From positions 186,001-250,000 of the forward strand of contig NZ_FQUC01000001.1 of assembly GCF_900128985.1 (NCBI RefSeq): a stretch of DNA of 64,000 nt, in the 5' to 3' direction. The notes under the pieces are model-generated. The model had not been told where the DNA came from. It did no database searches and saw only the letters and a list, made by a program, of their open reading frames with translations. The DNA is from Indolivaga macrotermitis. GTDB lineage: Bacteria; Bacteroidota; Bacteroidia; Bacteroidales; Dysgonomonadaceae. Within the stretch, counting starts at the first letter, position 1. Each line of letters starts with the position of its first letter. The position numbers and the translations under genes were made by a program. Of this stretch, positions 8,781 through 17,952 are shown in pieces.

Positions 8781-10153
8781 GTACAAAACATGCAGAAGCT
8801 GCAACACGCTTCATATCGAATAAGAAAGAAGAGTCTTGGCACAATGAAACTCTTTGGATGGTACGCGCCAAAAGAGATAACATGGCTAAGGATGTCCCTG
8901 AATGGGAGCAATTGAGAGAACTGTCGAGCCAGATAAAAATGCATACGATCTCTCATCTGGATAAGTATGCCGAACAATTTGCCGCAGCAGCGGAAGCTAA
9001 TGGGGTGATTGTACACTGGGCCAAGGACGATAAAGAGCATAACGAAATTGTATATAAGATACTTTCCGACCACAATGCAAAGAAGCTGGTGAAAAGTAAA
9101 TCGATGCTGACCGAAGAATGTCACCTCAATCCTTATCTCGAGCAAAGAGGCATCGATGTAGTCGAAAGTGACCTGGGTGAACGCATACTTCAGCTCGATA
9201 ACCAGCCGCCCAGCCACATTGTGATGCCGGCTATACATATGACACGTCAGGAAGTAGGAAAACTGTTTGAGGTGAAACTCGGAACTGAAAAGGGAAACAG
9301 CGATCCTACATACCTTACCCGTGCCGCGCGTCAGCATTTGCGAAACGAGTTTATGACTGCCGATGTAGGTATGACCGGATGTAATTTCGGGGTAGCCGAA
9401 ACCGGAGATGTAGTCGTTTGTACCAACGAAGGTAATGCCGATATGGGTACATCCTTACCTAAAGTACATATCGTGTCGATGGGGTTGGAGAAATTAATAC
9501 CTAATCACAAGGCGTTGAGTGTATATTCCCGTTTGTTGGCACGTTCGGCAACAGGGCAACCCGTAACATCATATATGTCGCACTTCCGTAAACCCCGCGA
9601 AGGTTGTGAAATGCACATCGTGATTGTAGATAACGGACGAAGCGAGATCTTAGGAAATAGAGAGCACATTCAGACTTTGAAATGTATTCGCTGTGGTGCC
9701 TGTATGAATACCTGTCCGGTATATCGCCGGAGTGGAGGATATTCGTATACCTATTTTATTCCGGGCCCTATCGGAATCAATCTGGGTATGCTGAAAAATC
9801 CAAAAGAATACTCGGATAATGTGTCTGCATGTTCACTGTGCTATTCATGTAATAACGTATGTCCTGCCAAGATAGATCTCGCAGATCAGATATACAGATG
9901 GAGGCAAGGGCTCGACTCGTTAGGTAAAGCCGATAAAATGAAGAAGATGATGTCGGGTGGTATGAAATTCTTGTTTACACATCCTTCGTTGTATAAAACG
10001 GCATTGTCTATGGCTCCGATAGTTAATAGCATGCCTCGCTTTATGATCTATAATGGATTGAATGATTGGGGCAAAGGCAGGGAACTGCCGAAATTCGCTA
10101 AAGAATCGTTCACTTCTATGTGGAAGAAAGGCAAAGTACAAAAGAAAAAATGA
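8777..10153 (+). CDS. lutB: Lactate utilization protein B, LUD domain with two 4Fe-4S clusters
   Basis: A 458-residue iron-sulfur subunit of LutABC. Residues 1-290 form the LUD domain, with MTGCNFGVAETG and VVCTNEGNADMGT as recognisable core motifs. A ferredoxin-like part follows with two Cys sets, CIRCGACMNTCPVY and CSLCYSCNNVCPAK, for two 4Fe-4S clusters. The C-terminal 90 residues are basic, as in other LutB proteins. It overlaps lutA by 4 nt and is followed at 31 nt by lutC. Electrons from lactate probably pass through it towards the respiratory chain; the acceptor is not known from sequence. Confidence 0.95.
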   Translation: MSTKHAEAATRFISNKKEESWHNETLWMVRAKRDNMAKDVPEWEQLRELSSQIKMHTISHLDKYAEQFAAAAEANGVIVHWAKDDKEHNEIVYKILSDHNAKKLVKSKSMLTEECHLNPYLEQRGIDVVESDLGERILQLDNQPPSHIVMPAIHMTRQEVGKLFEVKLGTEKGNSDPTYLTRAARQHLRNEFMTADVGMTGCNFGVAETGDVVVCTNEGNADMGTSLPKVHIVSMGLEKLIPNHKALSVYSRLLARSATGQPVTSYMSHFRKPREGCEMHIVIVDNGRSEILGNREHIQTLKCIRCGACMNTCPVYRRSGGYSYTYFIPGPIGINLGMLKNPKEYSDNVSACSLCYSCNNVCPAKIDLADQIYRWRQGLDSLGKADKMKKMMSGGMKFLFTHPSLYKTALSMAPIVNSMPRFMIYNGLNDWGKGRELPKFAKESFTSMWKKGKVQKKK

Positions 10154-10184
10154 ACAGGATGTTTACCTATTAAAAACAAAGACA

Positions 10185-10766
10185 ATGAGTAGCAAAAACG
10201 ATATATTGAACAATGTCAGGCGGCATATAAACGATAAATACGATATGCCCGATCTGGATAATATTGCGGCGATACAATACCCAGATAAGCTCGAAAAGTT
10301 TATGCAGATGTGTAAAGCTGTAGGAGGCGATGCTCGCTTACTGGTTCCGGGAGAGGATGTTAATGAAGTAATCAAGTCCCTTTATCCTGAAGCGAAGGTG
10401 ATAGCATCCAATCTGCCCGAAGTTAGTATAGCAACAGTGAATCCGGATAACGTAGACGATCCTCACGATCTGAATGGAACAGACTTAGGCATTATCAAAG
10501 GCGAATTGGGTGTTGCCGAAAATGCTTGTGTATGGGTTCCTCAGAATGTCCGTCAGAAAGTTGTTTATTTTATCTCGGAATATCTGGTGATACTGTTGGA
10601 TAAGAATGAAATTGTAAACAATATGCACGAAGCATACAACAAGCTGGAATTTAACGATTATGGTTTTGGAATATTTATCTCGGGTCCTTCAAAAACAGCC
10701 GATATCGAACAGTCGCTGGTAGTTGGTGCACACGGCGCTAAAGGTGTGATGGTACTGTTGAGATAA
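10185..10766 (+). CDS. lutC: Lactate utilization protein C, LUD domain
   Basis: A 193-residue LUD-domain protein, third subunit of LutABC. The ATG at 10185 (MSSKNDILNNVRRH) is chosen because the open frame upstream is only an out-of-frame reading of the end of lutB. Family features are the GTDLGIIKGELGVAENACVWV core and the C-terminal ISGPSKTADIEQSLVVGAHG motif, which is shared with LutB-like LUD domains. It closes the operon. A hairpin at 10791-10824 follows. Confidence 0.93.
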   Translation: MSSKNDILNNVRRHINDKYDMPDLDNIAAIQYPDKLEKFMQMCKAVGGDARLLVPGEDVNEVIKSLYPEAKVIASNLPEVSIATVNPDNVDDPHDLNGTDLGIIKGELGVAENACVWVPQNVRQKVVYFISEYLVILLDKNEIVNNMHEAYNKLEFNDYGFGIFISGPSKTADIEQSLVVGAHGAKGVMVLLR

Positions 10767-10790
10767 AGGCCTCTAATATCGAAATATAGG

Positions 10791-10824
10791 GAGAAGAGAA
10801 ATATTCTATCGAATTTCTTTTCTC
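10791..10824. terminator. Hairpin at the lutC / WG-repeat gene convergence
   Basis: Arms GAGAAGAGAAAT (10791-10802) and ATTTCTTTTCTC (10813-10824) pair over 12 positions with one mismatch, and T-rich sequence follows on the plus strand. It overlaps the last codons of the minus-strand gene, so it mainly serves the lut operon. Confidence 0.5.
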
Positions 10825-12419
10825 TCTTTTACGTTCTTTACTATAATAATCTCTCCGTCTTTAGAGACTTCTATCTGGTCATATATACATGGTAGTATTG
10901 ACCGCCCTGTAGAATCAACCAGTCCACGCTTTTGTTCCTGTACAACCTCAATGAAATTTTCATTATATACATATGCGAGATAGTCGAAAATAAAAGGAGT
11001 TAAAATCCGGTTATCTGCACTGATAAGCGCCCATTTATTGTCTTTTTGTGCTGAAATAATATTGTCGTAGTTAACCCTTATTCTTTCGTATTCAGATGAT
11101 GTGAAGAGTATTTTTTTCTGTTCGGTATCGAAGACACCATATACCTCTTCTTCTGTGAATGTGATTTTTGAATAGTTCGCGAAATCTATATCATCGAATC
11201 TGCAGGGCAGAAGTTCCCGCCCTGATGTATCAATAAGCCCTACTTTATCTTCGCGTACGACACGGAGCACCTCGTGCGTGAATTGGTTATCCCAAGTTTC
11301 ATTATAAATAAAAGGTATAACTTCTTTGCCTTCGGTATTGATTCCTCCATACAGATTATTTTTTTTGAGAATAAGTACACCGTCTTCAAAATTATTTGAC
11401 ACATCGGTGTACTGAAATGGTTGTACCATTTTGCCTTGGGCATTCACTATTGCATAAAGCTCGTTTCCATTTTCGTCCAATACTTCGGCTTTATGTACAG
11501 CATACAAGCCGTTTTTATAGTTATTGATTTCTTTAAACCGGGGACGGATTTCCTTCCCCTTCTTATTGATTAATATGTATTCGTCATCTGTATCATTGTA
11601 TGCTTCCATGCATCCATGTTGATTGTCATCGATATATTTATACTTACAGGGGGTGACCAGTTTGCCTTTTCGATCGATAAGGCCATACTTATCATCAATT
11701 CCAACAACAGCAATATCATTTACAAAGGGATATACTTTATCAAATACAAACGGGACAGCAATATTACCCAAAGTATCTACATATCCCCATTTACCGTCAT
11801 CTTCGACCGAAGTGTACAATCCGTCATAAGTTCCTATGTTATCATATTTACAGGGAACAATCAACCTTCCTGTGCTATCGATGGCACCGGCTCTGTAATC
11901 CTTGAAAACGGCATATTGGGGAAAATGTGGAGCCAGACTATAGAGAAATGTATCTTCTACTATAATCTTATCATATATGAAAGGAGTCTTAATATCTCCT
12001 TTAGTATCAATAGTCCCATATTTACCATTTAGCGAGGCAAATGCCAGTTCTTTGCTATGGAACCTTATATTCTCGAATTCAAAAGGTTGTATTACATTCC
12101 CCTGTTTGTCTATAATACCCCATTTCCCGTTCTTCTTAGCCAAAGTTCGGTCATAAAAGAAATTATAAATACTTTCGTACTCAAGAGGGATAATTGATCT
12201 TCCGTCTATATCTATTACACCTACTTTGTCACCAACAAAAATCCGGAGCATCTTACTATTATTAGGGTCTATAAAGGTAAATGCAGTATCATTAGACATA
12301 GGAATGAGAATCTTGCCGTTAGAATCGGCTATTCCTGTTTTGTATGTAACAGACGTAATTTGGGCATTATTGGGTGTAAATATTCCCAATACAAAAAGAA
12401 GTGATAATAAGAGCCTCAT
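10806..12419 (-). CDS. Secreted WG-repeat protein
   Basis: A 537-residue exported protein from the ATG at 12419. An in-frame TTG at 12440 adds seven residues and is less likely. A signal peptide of about 20 residues ends NNAQ. The rest is about 14 tandem units of roughly 35 residues with the pattern hydrophobic-G-h-h-D-x-x-G-x-h-h-x-P-h-x-Y, for example VGVIDIDGRSIIPLEY and WGYVDTLGNIAVPF. WG (KWG) repeats are common in Bacteroidota and form beta-rich surface or periplasmic proteins of unknown ligand. No catalytic domain is seen. It is a single gene with a separate thrC operon upstream. Function unknown. Confidence 0.85.
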   Translation of the reverse strand: MRLLLSLLFVLGIFTPNNAQITSVTYKTGIADSNGKILIPMSNDTAFTFIDPNNSKMLRIFVGDKVGVIDIDGRSIIPLEYESIYNFFYDRTLAKKNGKWGIIDKQGNVIQPFEFENIRFHSKELAFASLNGKYGTIDTKGDIKTPFIYDKIIVEDTFLYSLAPHFPQYAVFKDYRAGAIDSTGRLIVPCKYDNIGTYDGLYTSVEDDGKWGYVDTLGNIAVPFVFDKVYPFVNDIAVVGIDDKYGLIDRKGKLVTPCKYKYIDDNQHGCMEAYNDTDDEYILINKKGKEIRPRFKEINNYKNGLYAVHKAEVLDENGNELYAIVNAQGKMVQPFQYTDVSNNFEDGVLILKKNNLYGGINTEGKEVIPFIYNETWDNQFTHEVLRVVREDKVGLIDTSGRELLPCRFDDIDFANYSKITFTEEEVYGVFDTEQKKILFTSSEYERIRVNYDNIISAQKDNKWALISADNRILTPFIFDYLAYVYNENFIEVVQEQKRGLVDSTGRSILPCIYDQIEVSKDGEIIIVKNVKERKEIR

Positions 12420-12466
12420 ATACAGTGTTGTTTTTCTCAAAAATACAGATTTAGATATAAAAAAGC

Positions 12467-12503
12467 AAAAGCCAACTCTTCAAATACAGAAGAGCCGGCT
12501 TTT
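12467..12503 (-). terminator. Terminator of the threonine operon
   Basis: Arms at 12467-12481 and 12489-12503 pair over 15 positions with two G-U wobbles when read as minus-strand RNA. The minus strand continues GGCTTTTGCTTTTTT. It lies just after the thrC stop. The wobble direction shows it works for the minus strand. Confidence 0.75.
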
Positions 12504-12534
12504 ATTGACTGCAATCATTATAAGTAATGAACTC

Positions 12535-13839
12535 TTATTTATCTTTCAATAAAGTCTCTTTGAATAAATCGTAGCTGTTTTTCAGTTCGATATTCTTTTT
12601 CTCACCTTTCATAAATTCAAGTAGAGGTTTAGGTATCTCGATTGTTTGACCGATAATATCTTCCACAGTTTCTTTGAATTTTGCAGGATGCGCGGTTTCT
12701 AAGAAGACCCCTGTCTCGTCCTTGGCCAATCCGTCTGCCAAAGCCTGATATCCGCATGCTCCATGAGGGTCGAGTAGGTACCCTGTTTTTTCGAATGTAC
12801 TTTTTAGAGTTTGCGCGATAGCTTCATCCTTATACCAGCATCCGGAAATATCTTTCCTGATCTCGTCCACCGATTGATTGTACAAATCGAGTACACGGGC
12901 AAAATTACTGGGGTCGCCTACGTCCATTGCATTAGCTATAGTCTGTACCGACGGACGGGGATTGTATTTGCCTGTTTGCAGGTATTCATAAAATATATCG
13001 TTGCTGTTATTTGCCGCAATAAAACGTTTAATGGGCAGTCCCATCCGTTTGGCTATCAGTCCCGCAGTAATATTACCGAAGTTTCCGCTGGGTACACTAA
13101 TAACAACATTGTTTGCTTTTCCTTCTTTTTTTAGTTGTGCATAAGCATGGAAATAGTAAAATGCCTGAGGAAGGAAACGCGCGACATTGATTGAATTGGC
13201 CGAAGTCAGGTTTAATTGTTTATTCAGGTCGGCATCCATAAATGCAGTTTTAACCAGCGCCTGACAATCGTCGAAAGTTCCGTCTATTTCTATCGCTGTA
13301 ATATTTTGTCCAAGAGTGGTAAACTGGCATTCCTGAATAGGGCTAACTTTTCCTTTCGGGTAAAGGACATATACATGTATCCCGTCTACACCTAAGAAAC
13401 CGTTTGCTACGGCACTTCCTGTATCACCCGATGTAGCTACAAGAACTTTAACATCGCTTTGTCCTTGTTTCTTTATGAAATAAGCCAGTAAACGCGCCAT
13501 GAAACGTCCGCCTACATCTTTAAAAGCAAGCGTAGGTCCGTGAAACAATTCGAGGCTGTAAATATTATCGTTTACATGTACCAGAGGAGTATCAAAACTA
13601 AGTGTATCGTATACGATTTTTTTCAGTGTATCAGCATCCACATCCTCTCCGAAGAAGGCATCGGCTACCGTATATGCTATTTCCTGAAAAGACAGGGTAT
13701 CTATCTTATCATAAAAAGATTGTGGCAACTGTTTTATCTTTTCGGGCATAAACAGGCCTTTGTCGGAAGCCAACCCTTTTACAACAGCTTCTTGAAGAGA
13801 AGCTTCGGCGGCTTGCTTATTTGTACTGTAATATTTCAT
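12535..13839 (-). CDS. thrC: Threonine synthase
   Basis: PLP enzyme that converts O-phospho-L-homoserine to L-threonine, 434 residues. The PLP-binding Lys lies in GPTLAFKDVGGRFMARL, and the phosphate loop is in VATSGDTGSAVANGFLG. A further loop, VISVPSGNFGNITAG, is typical of the family. The N-terminus starts MKYYSTN, as in other Bacteroidales ThrC. It is last in a minus-strand operon with the apgM-like gene and a DUF3298 lipoprotein gene; it starts 21 nt after the lipoprotein stop. The homoserine kinase step is probably provided by the apgM-like gene. Confidence 0.96.
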   Translation of the reverse strand: MKYYSTNKQAAEASLQEAVVKGLASDKGLFMPEKIKQLPQSFYDKIDTLSFQEIAYTVADAFFGEDVDADTLKKIVYDTLSFDTPLVHVNDNIYSLELFHGPTLAFKDVGGRFMARLLAYFIKKQGQSDVKVLVATSGDTGSAVANGFLGVDGIHVYVLYPKGKVSPIQECQFTTLGQNITAIEIDGTFDDCQALVKTAFMDADLNKQLNLTSANSINVARFLPQAFYYFHAYAQLKKEGKANNVVISVPSGNFGNITAGLIAKRMGLPIKRFIAANNSNDIFYEYLQTGKYNPRPSVQTIANAMDVGDPSNFARVLDLYNQSVDEIRKDISGCWYKDEAIAQTLKSTFEKTGYLLDPHGACGYQALADGLAKDETGVFLETAHPAKFKETVEDIIGQTIEIPKPLLEFMKGEKKNIELKNSYDLFKETLLKDK

Positions 13840-13860
13840 CGTGGTCGGGTGTTTTTTGTT

Positions 13861-14757
13861 TTAAGCATTGTCTTTTTCTACCGAAGTAATTAAAGGTAGA
13901 TAAGTATCATTTATCAAAGGTTTGATTTTGCTGTATGGTATACTTATTTCTACTACTCCTTGCACGTACGGCGTTATCTCATATTGGTTATAAACAAAGA
14001 TAATCCCCGTTTTGTCGAAATAGAAATTCCCGCTGGATTGTATTTCAGATAATTCGACAAGTAGAGACAAATGTTCTTCTTCATTCGGCAGACTATTTCT
14101 GCGGGCTATTTCGTCCCGGATCATGGGAGCTAATTTGCTTTCATAATCTTTCTTGAAAAGCACTTCTTCCGGAATATGTTTTCCGCTTTTTGTTTCTATA
14201 TTGTCATACCTGACGAAAAATGAACCGTGGGCTCCTCCTAAATACGAACTATATCCTGTGCTTACAGTAATGAGCTGACTGAATATACTGGCAATAGAAA
14301 GGCCTACACTCTGCTCAAAGTTCGAAAAATTTATAAACTCATTGCCTTCTACCTCCCAATCTCGGGCATAGTTCTGTGCATCCTTTCTGTATTTTTCCGC
14401 TATATTGTCAAAAGCCTCTTTCGGTGTTGCCGGTTTGTTCTCGTGATCGAATATTCCGGCAATGGTTTTTTGTATAGCCGGAAGATCGGTTCCTTTGGGC
14501 GAAGATATGGGGCATGCCATAAAAACACTGATAGACATACCTTGTTTCTTCGGATCATCATTGACACGAACTATGTCATCGTAAGAAAGAGTGTCGATAA
14601 CCCACGAGTTGCTTAATTGAGCAAGCTCCTTCTGCGCCCATGCTGTTGAGTCAGAGATTGCATCAACAGCCTGACTAGAATTTACTCCTTTTGAAGCATC
14701 TTTACAGTTAACGAAAAGCAAAGCGATAAATAGAAATAAAGCTAGTTTTATCTTCAT
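13861..14757 (-). CDS. DUF3298-domain lipoprotein
   Basis: A 298-residue lipoprotein with signal peptide and lipobox ending at Cys18 (LLFVNC). The C-terminal half matches DUF3298, also found in RsiV, the lysozyme-sensing anti-sigma factor: YSSYLGGAHGSFFVRY followed by the ITPYVQGVVEISIPYSKIKP ending. The N-terminal 100 residues resemble the DUF4163-type partner domain often found with it. It starts 3 nt after the apgM-like stop and ends 21 nt before thrC, so it is probably co-transcribed with threonine synthesis genes although it is an envelope protein. No transmembrane anti-sigma module is present, so a sensor role is not supported. Confidence 0.85.
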   Translation of the reverse strand: MKIKLALFLFIALLFVNCKDASKGVNSSQAVDAISDSTAWAQKELAQLSNSWVIDTLSYDDIVRVNDDPKKQGMSISVFMACPISSPKGTDLPAIQKTIAGIFDHENKPATPKEAFDNIAEKYRKDAQNYARDWEVEGNEFINFSNFEQSVGLSIASIFSQLITVSTGYSSYLGGAHGSFFVRYDNIETKSGKHIPEEVLFKKDYESKLAPMIRDEIARRNSLPNEEEHLSLLVELSEIQSSGNFYFDKTGIIFVYNQYEITPYVQGVVEISIPYSKIKPLINDTYLPLITSVEKDNA

Positions 14758-14760
14758 ATA

Positions 14761-15972
14761 TTACCGTTTAAAGAATAAAGTATCCATAAACTCATGCCCG
14801 ACAATAGTACCATAAGCTCCTTTTGCTGATTCGAACTCGTCGTATACCTGAACGTCATCGCCTTTTTCATTTGAGCGGTAAATCAGGAACGGAATCGGTT
14901 TATTGGTATGAGTACGTAAATAGCATGGGGTAGGGTGGTCTGGCAATACCGCAATGGTAACAGGTTCGTCCCAATCTTTGGTTGCCTCGTATATAGTTTT
15001 CACTACACGGGAGTCCAGATATTCAATAGTTTTTGTTTTCAGATCATAATCACCCTCGTGTCCTGCTTCGTCACTGGCTTCGATATGGAGATAAACAAAA
15101 TCGTCATGCTTGAGGGCATCTATTGCAGCCCGAGCTTTTCCTTCGTAATTTGTATCATATAATCCGGTAGCTCCTTCTACATGGATGAGCTTTAATCCCG
15201 CATATTTTCCAATTCCCATAATCAGATCGACGGCTGAAATGACAGAGCCACTTTTTATTCCGTACAGCTCCTGTAGTGTCTGCATCTGAGGTCTATACCC
15301 CGGAGACCAAGGCCAGATACTGTTTGCCGGATCTTTACCTTCAGCAATGCGTTTTTTATTAATAGGATGGTCTTTCAGTAATTCCTGTGACTTGATGATA
15401 AGATCATTCAGATATTTGGCAGTTGCTTCTGCTTCGGGTTCTGTTGCCTTGATCAAAACATCTTTGAACGGAGTGCCTAATACATCATGGGGAGCAGTGC
15501 AATCCAAATTCTTGTTACCTCCTTTCATTTTCAGTAAATGGCGGTATGATACTCCCGGATAGAGGCTGACAGTTCCATCATTTAATTCTTTATCCAGAAA
15601 ATGGATCAACTCGGCTGCTTCTTCGGTCGAAATGTGTCCGGCTGAATGGTTTTTTATTTTGCCGTCTTCCAGACAAATGACATTGCATCTCATAGCCATT
15701 TCTCCCGGTTCGATATCAATCTCCATACTGGCGGCTTCCAATGAACCGCGTCCTTCAAATACTTTAGGTACATCATACCCTAATACCGAGAGGTTGGCAA
15801 TCTCACTACCGGGTTTAAATCCGGGCGGAATCGTATCGAGCAAGCCACTTTTTCCTTTCGAAGCAAGCAAATCGATATACGGTTTTTTTGCTGCTTGCAG
15901 AGGGGTTTTGTTACCTAATGCTTCGATTGGCTCATCGGCCATACCATCTCCTAGTATTACAATTGTTTTCAT
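14761..15972 (-). CDS. ApgM-family phosphoglycerate mutase-like protein, proposed homoserine kinase
   Basis: A 403-residue alkaline-phosphatase-superfamily protein of the archaeal-type cofactor-independent phosphoglycerate mutase family. Metal and phosphate residues are seen in VILGDGMADEP (Asp near residue 9), SEIANLSVLGYD (nucleophile Ser), HIEASDEAGHEGD and VLPDHPTPC. Bacteroidota members next to thrC form a subfamily named proposed homoserine kinase (TIGR02535), because these genomes lack a standard ThrB at this site. That fits here: the gene leads an operon ending in thrC, and no GHMP-type kinase gene is present in the window. Whether it acts as mutase, homoserine kinase or both is not shown by sequence. 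Confidence 0.88.
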   Translation of the reverse strand: MKTIVILGDGMADEPIEALGNKTPLQAAKKPYIDLLASKGKSGLLDTIPPGFKPGSEIANLSVLGYDVPKVFEGRGSLEAASMEIDIEPGEMAMRCNVICLEDGKIKNHSAGHISTEEAAELIHFLDKELNDGTVSLYPGVSYRHLLKMKGGNKNLDCTAPHDVLGTPFKDVLIKATEPEAEATAKYLNDLIIKSQELLKDHPINKKRIAEGKDPANSIWPWSPGYRPQMQTLQELYGIKSGSVISAVDLIMGIGKYAGLKLIHVEGATGLYDTNYEGKARAAIDALKHDDFVYLHIEASDEAGHEGDYDLKTKTIEYLDSRVVKTIYEATKDWDEPVTIAVLPDHPTPCYLRTHTNKPIPFLIYRSNEKGDDVQVYDEFESAKGAYGTIVGHEFMDTLFFKR

Positions 15973-16321
15973 ACGAAATTATACCTAAAAATTTATTGTG
16001 TATCGAATCTCTATATATGAGAAGAGATTCTGTAGGTTTTCAGGATTGCTAAATTAGACAAAATATTTAGAAAAACAGCAGATAGAAGCTCTATTGTAAA
16101 TCGATTATATAAATATACTTCTATTCTTAAACAGATTGGCTACATATGTGTGTAATATTGTAAGTCGGTGATTGTCCGTTTTTTTATTGAAAAATAGGTC
16201 GTTATAAGTAACAGAACCATTAAGAAGGATTATCGACTTAATTAGTTTTCAACACATACAAGAATTATTTTTAGTCAAAAGAATTAAATCTTATCTTTGG
16301 TTCAAATTAATCTAAGAAATA
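15973..16321. other. 349-nt intergenic region between the apgM-like operon and bcp
   Basis: AT-rich divergent promoter region with no credible open frame. It holds a perfect inverted repeat with 8-bp arms (GAATCTCT at 16005-16012, AGAGATTC at 16023-16030, 10-nt loop), which would form a leader hairpin in the minus-strand transcript 33 nt before the apgM-like start. It also holds a -7 element for bcp at 16292-16299. Nothing else was recognised. Confidence 0.6.
16292..16299 (+). promoter_or_regulatory. Likely -7 element of the bcp-recA transcript
   Basis: TATCTTTG is a full match to TAnnTTTG, 22 nt before the bcp ATG. No TTG lies at the ideal -33 distance. Confidence 0.55.
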
Positions 16322-16798
16322 ATGGCATTGAATATTGGAGATAGAATCCCCGAAGTTTTGGGAAAAGATCAGGAAGGAAAAGAGGTCAAGGCAAGCGATT
16401 ATCAAGGAAGGAAGTTTATACTATACTTCTATCCGAAAGATAACACCCCGGGATGCTCAGCTGAGGCTTGTAATTTCCGGGACAATTTCTACGAGTTGCG
16501 TCATGCCGGTTATGAAATTGTAGGAGTAAGTGTTGATGATGAAAAATCGCATAATAAGTTTATTGAGAAATTTGAATTGCCTTTTCGTTTGATTGCCGAT
16601 ACCGATAAAGTATTGGTCGAAACATTCGGCTTGTGGGCAGAGAAAACCCTTGCCGGAAAAAAATATATGGGGACATTGCGTACTACTTTCCTTATCAATG
16701 AGGATGGAGTAATTACCCATATCTTTACCCCCAAAGAGATTAAGGCAAAAGAGCATGCCGAACAAATTTTAGAATGGCTCGAATCATTAAAGAAATAA
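16322..16798 (+). CDS. bcp: Thioredoxin-dependent thiol peroxidase (Bcp/PrxQ)
   Basis: A 158-residue peroxiredoxin that reduces hydrogen peroxide and organic peroxides in the cytosol. The peroxidatic Cys45 sits in NTPGCSAEACNFRD, and the resolving Cys50 five residues later is the PrxQ arrangement. The fold continues with GVSVDDEKSHNKFIEK and TTFLINEDG. The length is normal. recA starts 9 nt downstream, so the two are probably co-transcribed; this bcp-recA pairing is common in Bacteroidales. The thioredoxin reductase gene at 25.4 kb belongs to the system that would regenerate it. Confidence 0.95.
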   Translation: MALNIGDRIPEVLGKDQEGKEVKASDYQGRKFILYFYPKDNTPGCSAEACNFRDNFYELRHAGYEIVGVSVDDEKSHNKFIEKFELPFRLIADTDKVLVETFGLWAEKTLAGKKYMGTLRTTFLINEDGVITHIFTPKEIKAKEHAEQILEWLESLKK

Positions 16799-16807
16799 CC
16801 AAAACAA

Positions 16808-17866
16808 ATGGCAGAAGAAAAAGATAATAAGGAAACCGCAAAAGCAGAAAAAGCTGGCAAAAAAGTTGCACCCAGCAGCGATAAATTAAAAGCTTTACAA
16901 GCTGCAATGGAAAAGATCGAGAAAAGCTATGGAAAAGGCTCGATCATGAAAATGGGCGACGAGAAAATAGAAGAGATTCCTGTTATTCCTACAGGCTCCA
17001 TCGGGTTAAATGCTGCATTAGGAGTTGGAGGATACCCACGTGGACGTGTTATCGAAATATACGGCCCGGAGTCATCAGGTAAAACAACCTTGGCAATACA
17101 AGCCATTGCGGAAGCTCAAAAAGCCGGAGGTATAGCTGCATTTGTGGATGCGGAGCATGCTTTTGACCGTTTTTATGCAGAAAAATTGGGTGTAGATATA
17201 GACAATTTGTGGATATCTCAACCCGATAGCGGTGAGCAGGCTTTGGAGATTGCAGAACAGTTGATTCGTTCATCAGCTATTGATATTGTGGTGATCGACT
17301 CTGTGGCAGCATTGACACCAAAAGCTGAGTTGGAAGGAGATATGGGTGATTCGAAGATGGGTCTTCAAGCCCGTTTGATGTCTCAAGCTCTTCGTAAACT
17401 TACAGCTGCTATTAATAAAACGAATACGACCTGTATATTTATCAACCAGTTGCGTGATAAGATCGGGGTAATGTTCGGTAATCCCGAAACAACAACAGGA
17501 GGTAATGCCCTGAAATTCTACGCATCTGTTCGTTTGGATATTCGCCGTATCGGTCAATTAAAGGATGGTGAAGAAGTAAGAGGAAGTCAGACTCGTGTGA
17601 AAGTGGTGAAAAACAAAGTTGCACCTCCTTTCCGCAAAGCAGAATTCGATATTATGTATGGAGAAGGAATCTCCCGTGCAGGCGAAATTATCGACTTAGG
17701 TGCAGAGTTGGGTGTTATCAAGAAGAGCGGCTCGTGGTATAGCTATAACGATGCCAAACTGGGACAGGGAAGAGAAGCGTCTAAGGATATGATCAAAGAT
17801 AATCCTGAATTGGCCGAGGAGCTGGAAGGTTTGATATTTGAAGCATTGAAAGCAAAACATAAATAA
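16808..17866 (+). CDS. recA: Recombinase A
   Basis: A 352-residue RecA. A Lys/Ala-rich N-terminal extension precedes the core. Walker A is [13 protein letters not shown], and the Walker B region is [20 protein letters not shown]-binding loop 2 lies in [22 protein letters not shown]. The C-terminal domain ends in a short tail, with the acidic cluster [16 protein letters not shown]. It drives strand exchange in homologous recombination and probably co-protease activity. It lies 9 nt after bcp and ends before a strong hairpin terminator. No LexA-like box was recognised upstream. Confidence 0.98.
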   Translation: MAEEKDNKETAKAEKAGKKVAPSSDKLKALQAAMEKIEKSYGKGSIMKMGDEKIEEIPVIPTGSIGLNAALGVGGYPRGRVIEIYGPESSGKTTLAIQAIAEAQKAGGIAAFVDAEHAFDRFYAEKLGVDIDNLWISQPDSGEQALEIAEQLIRSSAIDIVVIDSVAALTPKAELEGDMGDSKMGLQARLMSQALRKLTAAINKTNTTCIFINQLRDKIGVMFGNPETTTGGNALKFYASVRLDIRRIGQLKDGEEVRGSQTRVKVVKNKVAPPFRKAEFDIMYGEGISRAGEIIDLGAELGVIKKSGSWYSYNDAKLGQGREASKDMIKDNPELAEELEGLIFEALKAKHK

Positions 17867-17889
17867 AAATAATATTTTTGTAACATGAG

Positions 17890-17923
17890 AAGGGTCGATA
17901 ATTTTATCGACCCTTTCTTTTTG
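17890..17923 (+). terminator. Rho-independent terminator of bcp-recA
   Basis: Arms AAGGGTCGATAA (17890-17901) and TTATCGACCCTT (17904-17915) are perfect complements, followed by TTCTTTTTG. The innermost pairs will open to form the loop. Confidence 0.9.
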
Positions 17924-17952
17924 ACGAAAAAACGATAGTTTGGTTATACTTT

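Noticed and set aside
13861-14757. DUF3298 lipoprotein as an RsiV-type anti-sigma sensor
   Set aside because: No sigma factor gene is adjacent and there is no transmembrane/cytosolic anti-sigma part, only a lipid anchor.
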